Source: Nectonema munidae (taxonomy: Eukaryota > Nematomorpha > Nectonematoida > Nectonematidae). From it: a DNA stretch of 64,000 nt. A program made the translations under genes and the position numbers. The stretch's first letter is position 1. Every line of letters starts with the position of its first letter. This document shows positions 1-11,815 of this stretch, piece after piece. The notes beneath the pieces are model-generated. The model was not told the origin of the DNA and made no database searches. It saw only the letters and a program-made list of their open reading frames with translations. The stretch lies in NCBI GenBank assembly GCA_030549495.1, contig JAUIRK010000896.1, positions 1,161,501 to 1,225,500 of the forward strand. The letters are read 5' to 3'.

Positions 1-460
1 ATGAATACTACATCTCAATGTGGTTAAAATGTTTATAGCTGTGGTTAATTCGGCGCTATATTAATTTTTATTTATTTAAGCCAAATCGATTAAATATAAT
101 TTCTCTTGATATAAAATGATTCTACCCCTCTCATCGATAGGCACGGGACTAAATCTATGCTCAAGACGACATGAAATCATGTTCGCTAAATTAATTTTTA
201 TTTCTAACCAACTTTTCTTTCTCATAACTTTTTCAATAACCCTATAAATCGTCTAATGTATTTAATGATAAATAATTAATTCAGCCATAAATTTTTTATA
301 TTAATTATTGTGAAATGGCATGATAAAAAATGTTACTGTGTGCTACTCTAACTAAATCGAACACTTTTGGCACTCCTTAGCTTGATTATATTGTTCCTTA
401 GTTTATCTTTCCATTCATGTACTAACTTAAGAGACAGTTTTAAACTATATATCTCAATTG
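1..460. other. No gene seen
   Basis: AT-rich sequence without a coding frame or repeat that I recognise. The repeat family that starts to be recognisable near 461 may begin inside it, but the second copy at 53 kb does not match this stretch, so no boundary can be set. Confidence 0.4.
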
Positions 461-3330
461 CATCTCTTCTTTACCAACAAATTTGTCATCAGCTTGTAGT
501 CTGTACTTCATTTCTCTTATACTTTTTACGTATCTAATATTCCTCTTTATTCTAAATTGGGACTACCTTGGTAGCTCTACTTCCATCAGAAACACATTTT
601 GTGCAATTGTTCGAAAATTTTTTTTTAGAAATTTATTTACCTTACAATTTAAACCATTTCAGAGCTTTTTTATTGAAGAGAATTTTGTTTATCTTGTCTT
701 TTTTTAATCAATATCATGTGTTGTAGTATTAGGTAATATGAATAGATATCACTCTGATATTTGCTAACCAATCCTTTTCAAAATTCGTTTTCCTCATGAA
801 ATTATTCATAATCGTCTTTTTTCAATTACCAAAAGTTATCGATCTTCATCATTTAAAAAACTTTCTTTCTCCCCAAAGGAAAAAATAGTCAAATTCGATT
901 CACATTTATAAAATTTTTTTTTGACAATCGCTATATCTTCACATTGTCATCTTTCATAGTTTTGATAACTAACATTGACTATATAGCTCCTCAAAGGACT
1001 ATTACGCCGACAATTTCAGGGTTGTGGGGTCGGAGTGCGTTTTGAAAAGCAGTCCGAGTCCTAATAATTATTTCGACTCCAACTTCAATTTCATAAATAG
1101 TTATATTCATATATGTTAGATTAAAAAATAATTTCATAAACCCTCTTTATATTGTGTGAAACATTACAAAAACGTAACATAAATATGTTTATCATTTTAG
1201 TCTAAGCCTTGTATTTTTGCAACTCATAGAAAAAGGCTAAAAAATTAAAATGAACTTTTTTTATTTTATGTAAAAAATAACTTGTAAAGGAGCAAAACTC
1301 AGTTTATGAGTAGAAAGTTTTTAGGAAAAAAATTAAGACGAAATTGCTTTGAAAAAAAAATTATTTTGCCTTTGATAAAAGTGTTATAGACAATATCTTT
1401 TTGAAGACAATGCAAGAAAGACACTAAACTACAAGGACAAACCAATATAACATGTTAATAAATTATGTTGAAGAAAATAGATCGAACATTTTGCTTGTAA
1501 TACAAATCCAATGTCTAAGATTCTAAATGACTATTTAAAATTGGCATTCACAAATGACCTTGAAACATAGTACATGTCATCACATTTTTTTTGGAGATTT
1601 ACAATATTTGAAAAAGAAAAGGTTGCATAATTAAAAAATTTTAAAGTCAAACTCGCAAAATTATCTATAGGTCGAGTCATTAGTGTTTAAAAAAATTGTA
1701 CATAAATGGAGTTTCAGTGTTAAAAAGTTTTTTTTCCAAAGAATTGGATTTGGAGTCGCAGTCGACAAATTATTATAAATGAATGAAGTCGGAGCCACAT
1801 ATCTTTCCGAGTCCACAACCCTGGACAATATAAAAGGAAGTAAGTCTATTACCACTATTTTATTATAGGAGTTACCATTTCATTTTTCTTATTATTACGT
1901 GTTTCGATTTACACTTTCACCCATTTTTAGGCTGTAATGGCCAAAACGGAGTATAGAAATGAAATAAGCATGGTTGATATTTTATTAAAAAATATTTTTA
2001 ATCAGAATTTCATCCTCAATCAAATTTTTAATTCCTGATTTTCAATCAAGTTGCGATTATTATTAATTAATAAAGGCGTTATGCGTTTGAAACTGTATAA
2101 AAAATATATTTACAAGTAATATGAAATTAAAATTAAAATTTTTATTTATACACAGCAATTTATACAATTTGTATGTTTGTTTAGTCTAGTAAACCAATAT
2201 AAACGCTGAATTTATAAGAACATTTTATTTAATTATGAAATCTATAATGATTCAAATCAAAAACATTCAGAATTTTATTTTTTTCCAAAACGTCAAACTT
2301 GATAGATAACAACACATTTTTACACGCTAATTGCGACGAAGTTCTGAATTCAACTGAGTATATCCTAATAAAAAATTAAAATATGTTTTTGAGATACTTT
2401 TCAGGCAAATATCACTAATTCTATAAGCATTTTAGTACATTTTTTCATAGTATTGGTCGAAATTGAGCCAAGAAATGGTATCATTTTAAATGATCAATTT
2501 ACTATAAAAATATTTTACCTAAAATGTGAATGCATATTTTTGAAAAAAACTTTCAGGAAATATACGACCAAATTTGATGGCTATTTCCACACCTTAATTA
2601 CAAATACTGAGTCCAAAAAGAAGTTACCATGGTTGATCTAATTGAATATATAAATAATATTCTAGGAAACAATTTTTAGTCTTCAACCACGAATATGATT
2701 CACTCTTTTTCACATTCTATTTGCGAAATAGAAAGTCAACATGTTCGCTTTATTATAAATAAATATTTTTTGTTTAAAATGTCAATAAATGTTTTTGGAG
2801 ACAATTCTCAGATCTAAACCTGGACTTTGATTGACACTCTCACGCATTATGACATCCTAAATGAGAAAACTGGGTCCCGAAATGAGATCGGCTTTGTTGT
2901 TTTAGTATTGAAAATATATTTTATTTAAAATTTTGAAAAAATGTTCAGAAGTAAACCGCAAAATTGATTGATACTTTCTGACATTTTGACACCCTAATTA
3001 CGAAAACATAGTCTCGAAATAAAATCAACATGGTCGATTTTTGTAAATTCAATGAATGTTTTCTTAAGCAATTTTCACAATTTACCATTAATCAAAATTT
3101 TGCTTGATATTTGTTATCAAAATTTGGTTGAAAAATATTAATATTTGATTTTGATTGACAGTTTTTAACATGAAAGGGTCATTCAACTACCATAAAAATG
3201 CTATTAAATGATGCAGATAATGATTTTAGTAAAAATCACGAAGTTTGTGGAGATATAATTTAGCCTGTTTTTTACAATAGAAGTTTTAGTTGAGGTGCGG
3301 GGTACTAAAATGACCCCATCACTGATAAGG
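461..3330 (+). repeat. TTAA-flanked satellite-bearing repeat, copy 1
   Basis: Non-coding repeat shared with 53040-55392. The first part (461-1000) matches 53040-53500, for example the phrases around TGTAGTCTGTACTTCAT and GTTCGAAAATTTTTTT. The 3' part (about 2400-3330) holds diverged tandem units of about 140-150 bp marked by AGTAAACCGCAAA, then a unique tail. The right end reads CCCATCACTGATAAGG followed by TTAA at 3331-3334. Its reverse complement starts with TTAACC, as do the ends of copies 2 and 3, so a piggyBac-type TTAA insertion is inferred. No transposase lies inside. A hAT-type MITE at 1017-1823 interrupts it. The left end is not defined. Confidence 0.6.
1017..1823 (+). mobile_element. 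hAT-type MITE with TIRs and 8-bp target duplication
   Basis: An 807-bp non-coding insertion. It begins CAGGGTTGTGG and ends CCACAACCCTG, an 11-bp perfect terminal inverted repeat that stays similar inward (GTCGGAGT against ACTCGGAA). It is flanked by GACAATTT (1009-1016) and GACAATAT (1824-1831), an 8-bp target duplication with one mismatch. CAG ends and 8-bp duplications are typical of hAT elements. A second, inverted copy lies at 17981-18690. The element sits within the satellite-bearing repeat and is therefore younger than it. No intact transposase frame is present, so it is non-autonomous. Confidence 0.75.
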
Positions 3331-3456
3331 TTAACACTTTTCCATATTTACATGGACAATTTCACAGCCGTATTTTTAGATTTGAAGGACCATATTTATC
3401 TTCGGAATTCTAATAATAATTTTTTGATTCAACTCCCGATTTTTTTAATATACATT

Positions 3457-3603
3457 TCTTAGTTGTCGGTATCGCTTCCATATGGAAGAATAATCTTCTA
3501 TAGCTTGACAGATGATAATGATAGTCACCTTTGGGAATCGAACCGAGAAAATCTGGATCAATACCCTACGCTCCTACCACTAGACTAGACCATCTGTCGA
3601 CCT
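3457..3603 (-). repeat. tRNA-derived SINE, copy 1
   Basis: On the minus strand the unit starts near GATGGTCTAGTCTAGTGG (A-box-like, about 3578-3594) and carries a perfect B box GGTTCGATTCC (complement of 3534-3544). It continues with CATCTGTCAAGCTATAGAAG and GATACCGACAACTAA. The same 3' body is found at 35967-36114 and, shortened, at 22725-22826. An RNA polymerase III promoter plus a shared non-tRNA body indicates a tRNA-derived SINE rather than a functional tRNA gene. Confidence 0.75.
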
Positions 3604-4189
3604 TGGTTTTGAAATATCAGAATTAGCGCCTTCAGTATTCATTAATCAGTGTATACGTTTATCACTTTCAAGTGGCGTTAAAATTTATAGGTTTTTTAAA
3701 ATTAAATGTGAAATAAAAGATTTTCTATAGTTCTGCCTTTCACACACAGCTGCCTAATCTGATTTTTTTAGCGCTTATGTACTTGCTTGTTTCTAAACTG
3801 TGCGAAATATAAGGGTCTTGAAAAATAGAGAAGTCTATACACTTCGAAATTATAAAATATAGCTCTGGTTGTATGCGGGCTGATTGTACTTATATATATA
3901 TAAGTAGTTCTTTAAAATATCATTCATTTTTAAACAAAATTTTAAGCAAAAATTTTAAGTTAAAATACTTTATGGTAGGCAAATTTTAGAGTAAAGTGTG
4001 AAATGCAAAATTTTTAATGCTCAGAAATGTCTCATTTGATGTTCTGGACTCATAATTCCATTTTCATTAACGTTCCACCTTTTTGCAATTCCCTTACACC
4101 CTTTTTGCAATTCGGGAATGCATTTTTTTTGTACATTTTAAAACTTAACCATTATTTTGTATATGAAGAAACTTAAATCATTCTAAGCC

Positions 4190-4433
4190 ACATTATTTTA
4201 GAATTTATTTATTTTATAGGCATAAACATGGTAGATAAATCATACTTACATGTATTGTCAGTTGTAAGTATCCTCTTTTTAATGCATTTTTACTTTCATC
4301 ACATATTTGATGTATTTGTTTTTTTTCTAACAATGTTTTATGATGAAATTGGTGCGACAAAAACCTAGTTGGTTTGATCTACCATGTTTTTTAATGTATT
4401 TATGCCTATAAAGTAAATATATTCTAAATTACT
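4190..4433. repeat. Imperfect inverted repeat (fold-back)
   Basis: The left arm, around 4190-4243, contains TTTATAGGCATAAACATGG. The right arm, around 4372-4433, contains its complement, CCATG then TTTATGCCTATAAAG, with about 13 extra bases between the two blocks. The arms surround about 130 bp of unrelated sequence. This may be a degenerate fold-back element. No target duplication was identified. The bases from 3604 to 4189 hold nothing recognisable. Confidence 0.45.
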
Positions 4434-4489
4434 TAAAAGAAAGGCATAGTCAATGCCTCCTTTTTCTATGTTCCTTGCTGCGTGAGAGA

Positions 4490-4860
4490 AATAATTCTGG
4501 TAGACGTTAGTATTTACTTCTTTTATACCTCAATATTTGAGGTAAATGATTTTTTTTACATTTTTTTTGCTTAAAAACTTCATGCGTTATTTTTAATTTT
4601 GAAAGTGCGTATTCAGCTACATTGCGCATATAAGGATAAGGCGATAAATACCTCATTTTTAAATGTTAATTCTAAATCTTTTAATAGTTGAAATGCTTTG
4701 AGCGAAAATAATTTTTCGAAAAAATATACACCGTTGTCAGTTCTTATTTTTTAAATTGTGGATTGTCCATTTAAAATTCTTATTATATTTTTTGAATAGA
4801 ATTGAGGCAGTTTTTCTGTTTTACAAACAGTGGTTATCTCATTAGTGACCAATAAAATTA
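4490..4860 (-). mobile_element. Possible Ty1/copia integrase fossil
   Basis: A heavily decayed minus-strand stretch with two short motifs in the order and rough spacing seen in copia-type integrase: a RTDNG-like block and, about 40 residues later, a NVAE-like block resembling NGVAER. No terminal repeats, gag or reverse transcriptase were seen. If correct, this is an old, broken fragment. The composition is so AT-rich that chance similarity cannot be excluded. The flanking stretch 4861-5265 shows nothing firmer. Confidence 0.3.
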
Positions 4861-5269
4861 GACGATATTTGAAAAAAATTATACTGAAACCCACTTCTTT
4901 TTTCGATTAATTTGATTTTGAATAATGTTTCTTTTAAATAATAAGTAAATTTTAAAATTGTCATACTGAAATGCAAAAAGGTGCGACAGAAGTGAATGGG
5001 CATATATTAAAATGGCAATAACTTCTGCTTTTCCTGTCCAATCTTTGAACCAAGTAATATCTTAGTTTTGTTTCCGCAGTCTTAATTAATCTAGTGCTGC
5101 TGGTTCGATTCGTAGTCATAACATCCCCATCTGTATAATTATGGAAAATGAGCATCCCATTCACTCTTTATTCTCATAATTGCGAGTTTTATGGTTTTAC
5201 CAATTGTAAATGATTCGAACACATGCATATAATATGAAGCTTTTTTTATGCAAAGTGTTCCTTGTTTAA

Positions 5270-5399
5270 CCCATTTACGACCAATGTTCCTATTTTGGAA
5301 CATAAGTAATTTCATCTTCGTCTGCTTTTTTCAATGACTTTGAATATAAATCGTCTGCGTTTTTTTAGATATCGTCTGCTTTGCTTGGTCTTAAATGGG
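5270..5399 (+). mobile_element. piggyBac-type MITE, copy A
   Basis: A 130-bp element bounded by TTAA at 5266-5269 and 5400-5403. The ends are CCCATTTACGACCAA and its near complement TTGGTCTTAAATGGG (one mismatch in 15). The inside is partly symmetric, with GTCTGC and GCAGAC blocks. TTAA duplication plus CCC ends is the hallmark of piggyBac-type elements. A reverse-oriented near-identical copy lies at 10724-10854. It is too short to code for a transposase. Confidence 0.8.
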
Positions 5400-5403
5400 T
5401 TAA

Positions 5404-6145
5404 AATGCGCTGCGTGAGCGTTTGTCGTTAAATTCGTACATCTGAATGCAAAAGAAGTTCAAAATTAATAATGGTTCAAATGAAGCTTTTTTGAGTACAT
5501 TGAAATAAGTATAACAAAGCTTTCAGCCGTTGTAGGCATATTTAAGAACCGAAACATTGTGAGATGGGGATTAAATAAGATGATCGATATTCACTATTCA
5601 CAAGTATGCAGCAAATATTCAAGACCAAGGAAGTCACGGAAAAAGTATTTGTTAGTGATAACTTTTATTAGTATTGTTCATTTTTTAAACCGGACTTTAA
5701 TGTACCTAAATGACTCACTTTCCTTTTAAATCATTTAGTTTCTTAAATTTCTTCGCCTCAAAATTTGATGCTCCACAGAAATTTACATATTTTATTTGTG
5801 ATGCATTGGTCAAAAAAGGTTGCGCAACTCTGATATAAAACATTCAAAAAAATATATTATTGACATTTTATTTCCTTGTGTTGCAACGCGAGGGCTGCCG
5901 AGTCTCAGGGAAATTATGCAACTCCGCCTCCAAATTCTCATAAAAATCCAACTCTTAAACTTTATTAGATACGGTCTTCGACTTCGTAATTCTGGTCCCA
6001 AGGATTTCATTTTATGCTGAAATAAAGCTAAATTTTCTCAAAACTTTGCATTGGTCTTTAATACCGAGTCTTACACAATAAATCATTATCCTCCTTTTTT
6101 TTAGGTTTTAGAATCAAAACACATCTCTATATATAAAGCCTTGAT
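5404..6145. other. Upstream region of the UBE2N gene
   Basis: No coding frame or repeat I can name. Two overlapping 66-codon frames near 5810-6020 are reverse-complement shadows of each other in low-information sequence. The promoter and 5' UTR of the downstream UBE2N gene must lie here, but I see no distinctive core-promoter motif. Confidence 0.4.
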
Positions 6146-9100
6146 ATGTCATTGGGTTTAACAAAACGCATCATTAAAGTAAATTTTAAGATTTATTCTT
6201 TTCATGAATCCTTCATTAAATAGGGTTCATTTTAGGAAACGCAAAGATTGATCTCAGAACCTGTTCCAGGAATTTCTGCTAAACCCTATGAAGAGAATGC
6301 CCGGCACTTTAAAGTTTTGATCGATGGACCAGAACAGGTATGATTAAATTTAAAATAAAAAATGAACTCTTTCTTTATTCAAAAATTGTAGTCACCATAT
6401 GAAGGAGGAACTTTTCAGTTGGAGTTATACCTACCAGAAGAATATCCTATGTCTCCGCCTAAAGTTAGATTTATGTCAAAAATATATCATCCAAATATAG
6501 ACAAATTGGGTAGAATATGTTTAGATATTTTAAAAGGTAATCAAGCTTAAATACAATTTCACATTCATCATGTCGATCAAAATTGTGACGATTCAATACT
6601 TCTTTTCATAAAGATAAATGGAGTCCCGCTCTACAAATAAGAACAGTTCTTCTTTCTATACAAGCTCTGCTAAGCGCCCCAAATCCTGAAGATCCTCTCG
6701 ACAACAACGTTGCTGATAACTGGAAAACTAACGAATCAAACGCCATTTTAACAGGTACCAGCAGCCAGATCTTTGACACACAAATAATATAAATAAATAT
6801 TAGTGATGTACCGATGCTGATTCCGATCATCTCATAAATTGCAAATGCTGATTATGAACCGATATGGATACCGATACTTGATAAACTTCACACTACTATA
6901 TTGACTACATGATTTTTACTAGTTTACGATCAAGATGAAAGATCTATTTTATCAATATAATATTTAGAAGGCATACGCTTATTCTATGAAGAAATTAAAA
7001 ATAAAACACTTTAGTATGTAAAATTTGATCTTACGTCATATCATGATGTAAAAGACATCATACTACACATTACATCATATTGTGATGTTCTTAGAGAGTG
7101 AACTTCTTCACCACAGCTACAAATCTTTGACTTTCAATAAATGAAGGAAGATGAGACAAGTAATTCCTTATAAAAAATATTTCCGAGACGAGGAAAATTT
7201 AAATCAGTTTTTTTCCTTCTCCACCATTCAAATGCACATTGATTATTATTTTTTATTTTCTCTAAACTTAAGAGCTGCATTTGAGTTATGACTGCTCCTG
7301 GATGCAAGATGAATGGCAAAGATATTTTATTGTTTAAATGTCTATTTCTTTAGATTACAATTAAATTAGCCAAAACAAAATAATGCAATAAAAGAATTCG
7401 ATCTATTTGTCCTTAAATTATTGATTAGACCTTGGTTTATAAGTTTTTTGCACAGTTTGCACTACTAAATAATGATCTTCGATTGCCACAAAGTTTGGAA
7501 AAATACAAAGAAAAAAGTTACAAAATTACCACATTTGCTTCATAAGTATTAAGTCGCCATCTTTGATATATAAACAATGTTCCTGTTGCTTCATCATTGT
7601 GTGATAGATTGAGTAATAAAGAAAGGCTAAATTGCTGTATATTTCTAAATCATTTACTTAAAAATCCAAAAAAAAAACGCTCCCATGTGAATAGTTTTGG
7701 TAATCCTATTTTAAACAAGAAAGATATAGAAGCGAAAACATATTTCCATTTTTTCAAGCATCACGATAAAGTTTTTTAATTTTATGAAAGTATCCCTTAG
7801 ATTTTTAAATCACGAACCAGAAAAGTCGGAAAATGAAATTTTAAAATTTACAAACAATTTTTTTGCAAGCCTCAAATTTGTAAATGATGCAACTCAGTGT
7901 GGAATAGTTCTTATTCAGGATTTTAATGGCGTTATCACTAAATAAGTGCAAAAGCAATACTTGCTTGGGATAATTGAAAATCATAGATAAAATTTTACTA
8001 AAACTGCCAAAAAACAATATCAAAAATTATTCAAATATAAATTAACTGCCTATATTTCTGTTATTAATATCCTTAATTTTGTAAAATATATTTTCATAAC
8101 AAAATTTCTATTTTTCATTAAAAAATTTGTTAAATAATCTTTTCTATTTTAACAATTTTCTGTAGATATTTACATTTTGAAGTCTATGCGCAGCATTCCT
8201 AACATTTTTTTAAACATCTTCATAAATTAAACAAATAATTATAGAGGGTAGGAGTCTTATCTTTTAAAATAAAAATATTATTGGTACCCTAATGCACTAA
8301 TCGCATTGGCATCTGCTTAATGACTTCTCATTTTTTCGCGGTAAAATTTGCAATTTTTGTTATTTTATTTTGTTTAAGGACGTAAAAACGTTAAAATTAA
8401 ATTATTTTATTAGGTTTAAGAATGTAAAAAAGTATTTTAAAAAATCCAAAGTTAAATTTTTTTATATATATTTTCGTAATCAGTATGAAATTTCCTTTAA
8501 CATCAGGTATTAAAATTGAATAAGTTTGAAATTTTTCTAAAATTTTGTAAGAATTTTTTAATTCTATCTAATAGATAATGTTGTAAAAACATGAAATATG
8601 AAAAAAGATGAAATTTTTTTTTACTTAAAAATATAGTCTTATTCAAATATAAAATTTTCCATTCAAAAATGTGAACTTTTTTTTATAAAAAAATCGAACT
8701 TCTGGTCAACTTTTGAATTCTAATAGAAACTTATTACTCATCCATTCTCGCACTGGCATAAATAAGGAATACATGAAAAAAGAAATATATGCTCTTCTCT
8801 ATCCCAGGCAATAGACAAGGGAAAGATAATTTCCAGTGATTAAAAAGCTTTTATCCAAAGATCGCGCCTTTTCTAAAGAGAATATTTAAAAATATTAAAT
8901 GGTATCCTACAATAGTAATATTAATAGACAAAAGTGATTATAGAATCTTTTTTTTTGTCAATTTTTGTACAAATAAAGTCAACTTTTTGAGGTCATTTGG
9001 TGAATTTTTGAAGGATTTATAGGTCAACTTTTGTTGCACCTAGTTATAAGAGTGCTTTAATCCTATGAAAAAATTTAAACATTATTCATACCTCTCGCGG

Positions 9101-9708
9101 GAATTAAAAATGGTCTAAATTTCGAGTTTAATTGAGGGTCATTGAACTCACTCTCGTATCATTTCACTTACACCATGTGATAGCTCTACCGAAATGAGGT
9201 AGGTTCACATTTTATAGCTTCTGAAAAATCTTTTTTTACGCTTGGAGAAATTCAACTTTGAATAAAAAGTGTCAAAAAATGTTCGCGCTAATATATATAT
9301 ATATATACATACGTACATATATATGAATCGCTTGGAATACTTTTTACAAATGTTTCATGCTTAGAATGAAACATTCAAGCATTTTAAAAGGCGTGAAGCA
9401 AAAGGTAGACTTCAAAGTCAATCATTTGATTCACCTGTATTCGTTTTTATAAGCAAAATGTAAGCGTGAGTTTCTGTATTTTATCTACTTCAGTTCTATC
9501 GCATATCCTGTGCTAACACTTATTATTACTCCAATCAAACAAAAAATTAAAAATCTTAGGAATTAATATAGGAAATTTGTTTTTGAGTAGCGAAGTGTCA
9601 CCGCACTCGTGTAACACTTTAAAATGTTTACTAATTTCTACTCTGTATGAAATTTTAGCGCGACAATGGACCAAGATTTACGCACCCTTGATATCCCATG
9701 ACGATTAA
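6146..9708 (+). CDS. UBE2N: Ubiquitin-conjugating enzyme E2 N (Ubc13-type), 5 exons
   Basis: E2 enzyme that with a Uev partner (UBE2V/Mms2) builds Lys63-linked ubiquitin chains in signalling and DNA-damage tolerance. I read five exons: 6146-6178, 6236-6337, 6392-6536, 6614-6754 and 9659-9708, all with GT-AG introns (57, 54, 77 and 2904 bp) and consistent phase. They encode 156 residues; vertebrate UBE2N has 152. The start is ATG in [16 protein letters not shown], aligning with the family start. The HPN motif (YHPNID, residues about 77-82) and the catalytic cysteine in GRICLDIL (about residue 88) are present, followed by [18 protein letters not shown]. The last exon reads [16 protein letters not shown], slightly longer than usual at the C-terminus. 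A polyadenylation signal AATAAA lies at 9876-9881. The exon calls come from reading; homology to UBE2N is very strong. Confidence 0.95.
6755..9658 (+). other. Intron 4 of UBE2N (2.9 kb)
   Basis: Donor GGTACC at 6754/6755 and acceptor TTTTAG at 9653-9658. The intron is about fifty times longer than the other three. It holds a phrase near 6803-6890 rich in CCGAT words, resembling a decayed transposon end, a short AT microsatellite at 9290-9306, and otherwise AT-rich sequence. No gene is recognised inside; the 60-75 codon frames there lack start context and similarity. Confidence 0.8.
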
Positions 9709-10620
9709 AGAAGGACTCCCTTCTTCCATCGTATCTCCTTTGCTAAAAAACTACAACATTGCTCAACCCATTCTTCATCCCTGCAGTGCTCTTTTATTGT
9801 GCGTGTGAAAAAGATGATTTCGAAAGAATACAACACTTCCCTCTTGAAAACCTTGAAGTTTATAGGAGGACAAACAATAAATTATAATTTTGATACGCCA
9901 TACATACCCTGAACAATGATTTGTTGTATTTACAGGGCGTTTACATTTTTATAGCCTCGTGATTTCTTGCATATATTTTCATCACATAATAAAGATGCTC
10001 AAAGATATTATTTTTCAATAAAATATCAGGCGTGAGATGGGGGACCTCCGCTAATAATTTTAGCCGTTACAATGATTTAATTTGATATTTTCCTTCACCC
10101 TTAGTAACATAATCAGAGCGTTAATTTCAAATTTGAAGTCAACAAAGGGGTGTGTGACTTTATACTGAAATCTTAAAATCTTGATTTTTTAAAACAAATT
10201 AAAATAATGGAATCTATTACGTTACTTTTCAGCAAGACTCTGCCATTACTTGCAAAAATCCGACTCTGATTTCAAGCACTTAAAAATTTAAATCTAACTC
10301 TTCCTGATTCGACGAAACAAGAGTGATTCATTACGCTTACAAAATTCTTTTCTCATTATTTAAAATACCTAAAAATGCTATTCAGGCAACCTAAGTTAGA
10401 CAGTTAGACCTATGTTAGATTCAGCATTTCCGTGCCCCCTATTTAAAATATACAAACTTAGAGAGGAAAAATTTATTAGTAGTTGTTTAATTAAAACAAA
10501 AAATATTTTGCGTATAAATATAATAAAATACATTGAAAAGTAATAAAGAGACTAGCTAGGTAATAAAATAGATTCGTCAAAACAACAAAAAGTTTATAAT
10601 TCAAAATTTATTCATCAAGT
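9709..10620. other. 3' flank of UBE2N, no further gene
   Basis: Contains the probable UBE2N 3' UTR with AATAAA at 9876-9881. The remainder is AT-rich. No coding frame or clear transposon terminus was found, although one end of the adjacent Tigger element should lie between here and 10620. Confidence 0.5.
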
Positions 10621-11815
10621 CAAGCAGAATCATCTTCAAAGTCTAATTCATTTTCGAGCTCTTCATCTATCTCGGTTAAAAAGTCCTCATATGGGCCCTC
10701 TTCATCCGATAGTGTAACATTAACCCATTTAAGACCAAGCAAAGCAGACGATATCTAAAAAAACGCAGACGATTTATATTCAAAGTCATTGAAAAAAAGC
10801 AGACGAAGATGAAATTACTTATGTTCCAAAATAGGAACATTGGTCGTAAATGGGTTAATTTCGTAGTCTTCATCATTTTCCCAAATCGGCGTGTCCTTGG
10901 TGCCATTCATTGCATTCGAAATACAGCATTCCCTGAAAGAATATTCAATCATTGAAGGTTCTGAATTATTCCATGCTTTTTCAACAAATTCACGAAGAGT
11001 ATAAAGTGAAGGAGGACTTTGTGAAAGATTTTTCCGCATTTGTAAACTATTCATTCCACTGCTCTTGTATATTATCCTTAAAGGGCTTATAAACACACGC
11101 CTAGAGGTTGGAAAACAGACGTCAATTCTCCAGGAAAATAGGCAAGTCAATTCTATTTGTCGCTAATCTTCTCTTAGCGTCAGTAGACAAATGGGGCTTA
11201 AACATATCCCATACTAATAAGCTACGGGGATTTTTAAAAGCATTTGGTCTTCTATTCCAAACATTTTGAATCCATAACTTGATTCCCTCTTCATCGATCC
11301 ATCCTATAGCTTTCTTTTGAAAAAGAAAGTTTGGTAAATCGAGTTTTCTAGTGGGCTGTAGTTTTTAGAAGAATGGTTTTTTCACCTTTGGAGATTTAGA
11401 TTTCCAACCATATCAAAATACATCGGTGTTCCATCCATGTTTCCGATGTTTGAGAGTAGGTAGTTATGCTTCTTGCGTTGATTTAATCTTTGGAAATTGA
11501 AAATTTTGCTTTCGAGCTCCTCTGGCAGCTTTTGTGGAATTTTAGTTTTTCGCCTAATCACAAAATCGATAACACCATGATTTAGTAGCTTCAAATCCTT
11601 TTGCTTTTTCCTGATTTGATTTTGCCGATTGAAGCGCAAGAATGCGAATTTGGTTCTGTGTGACTGCATAGTCATTCTGACGTCTCTCCCGTATCATATT
11701 TCAAACATTTTCTTCCAAAACAGGCCAATGCGCTATGCCGCTTCTCATTGCGCATTTTTTGCGAGGATTTTGGTAGTATTATCGAATTTTCTTGCCGTAC
11801 CATGAAGGGCAATTG
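10621..11815 (-). pseudogene. Tigger/pogo-family transposase, broken
   Basis: DDE transposase remnant of the pogo/Tigger branch of Tc1-mariner, read on the minus strand. In order: a CENP-B-type helix-turn-helix segment (WPVLEENVLNMIRERRQN, near 11730), KLPEELESKIFNFQR, the first catalytic block NMDGTPMYFDM near 11420 (NMDET is usual), a stretch KKAIGWIDEEGIKLWIQNVW, the second block SLLVWDMFKPHL, and DVCFPTSRRVF, the expected third acidic position. It ends in an acidic tail near 10621. Between the first block and WIDEEG some 25-40 expected residues are missing, and several frame changes occur. The tail is interrupted by a piggyBac-type MITE at 10724-10854. Terminal repeats were not located. 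The copy is inactive. Confidence 0.85.
10724..10854 (-). mobile_element. piggyBac-type MITE, copy B, inside Tigger
   Basis: A 131-bp element flanked by TTAA at 10720-10723 and 10855-10858. It is the reverse complement of the copy at 5270-5399 and matches it almost base for base, including GCAGACGATATCT and GGAACATTGGTCG. It lies in the acidic C-terminal coding part of the Tigger transposase: host residues ENDEDYEI lie before it and DEEGPYEDFLTEIDEE after it. The insertion therefore postdates the Tigger copy. Confidence 0.85.

Noticed and set aside
5810-6020. Overlapping 66-codon frames on both strands
   Set aside because: They are mutual reverse-complement shadows without similarity to any family or a splice context.
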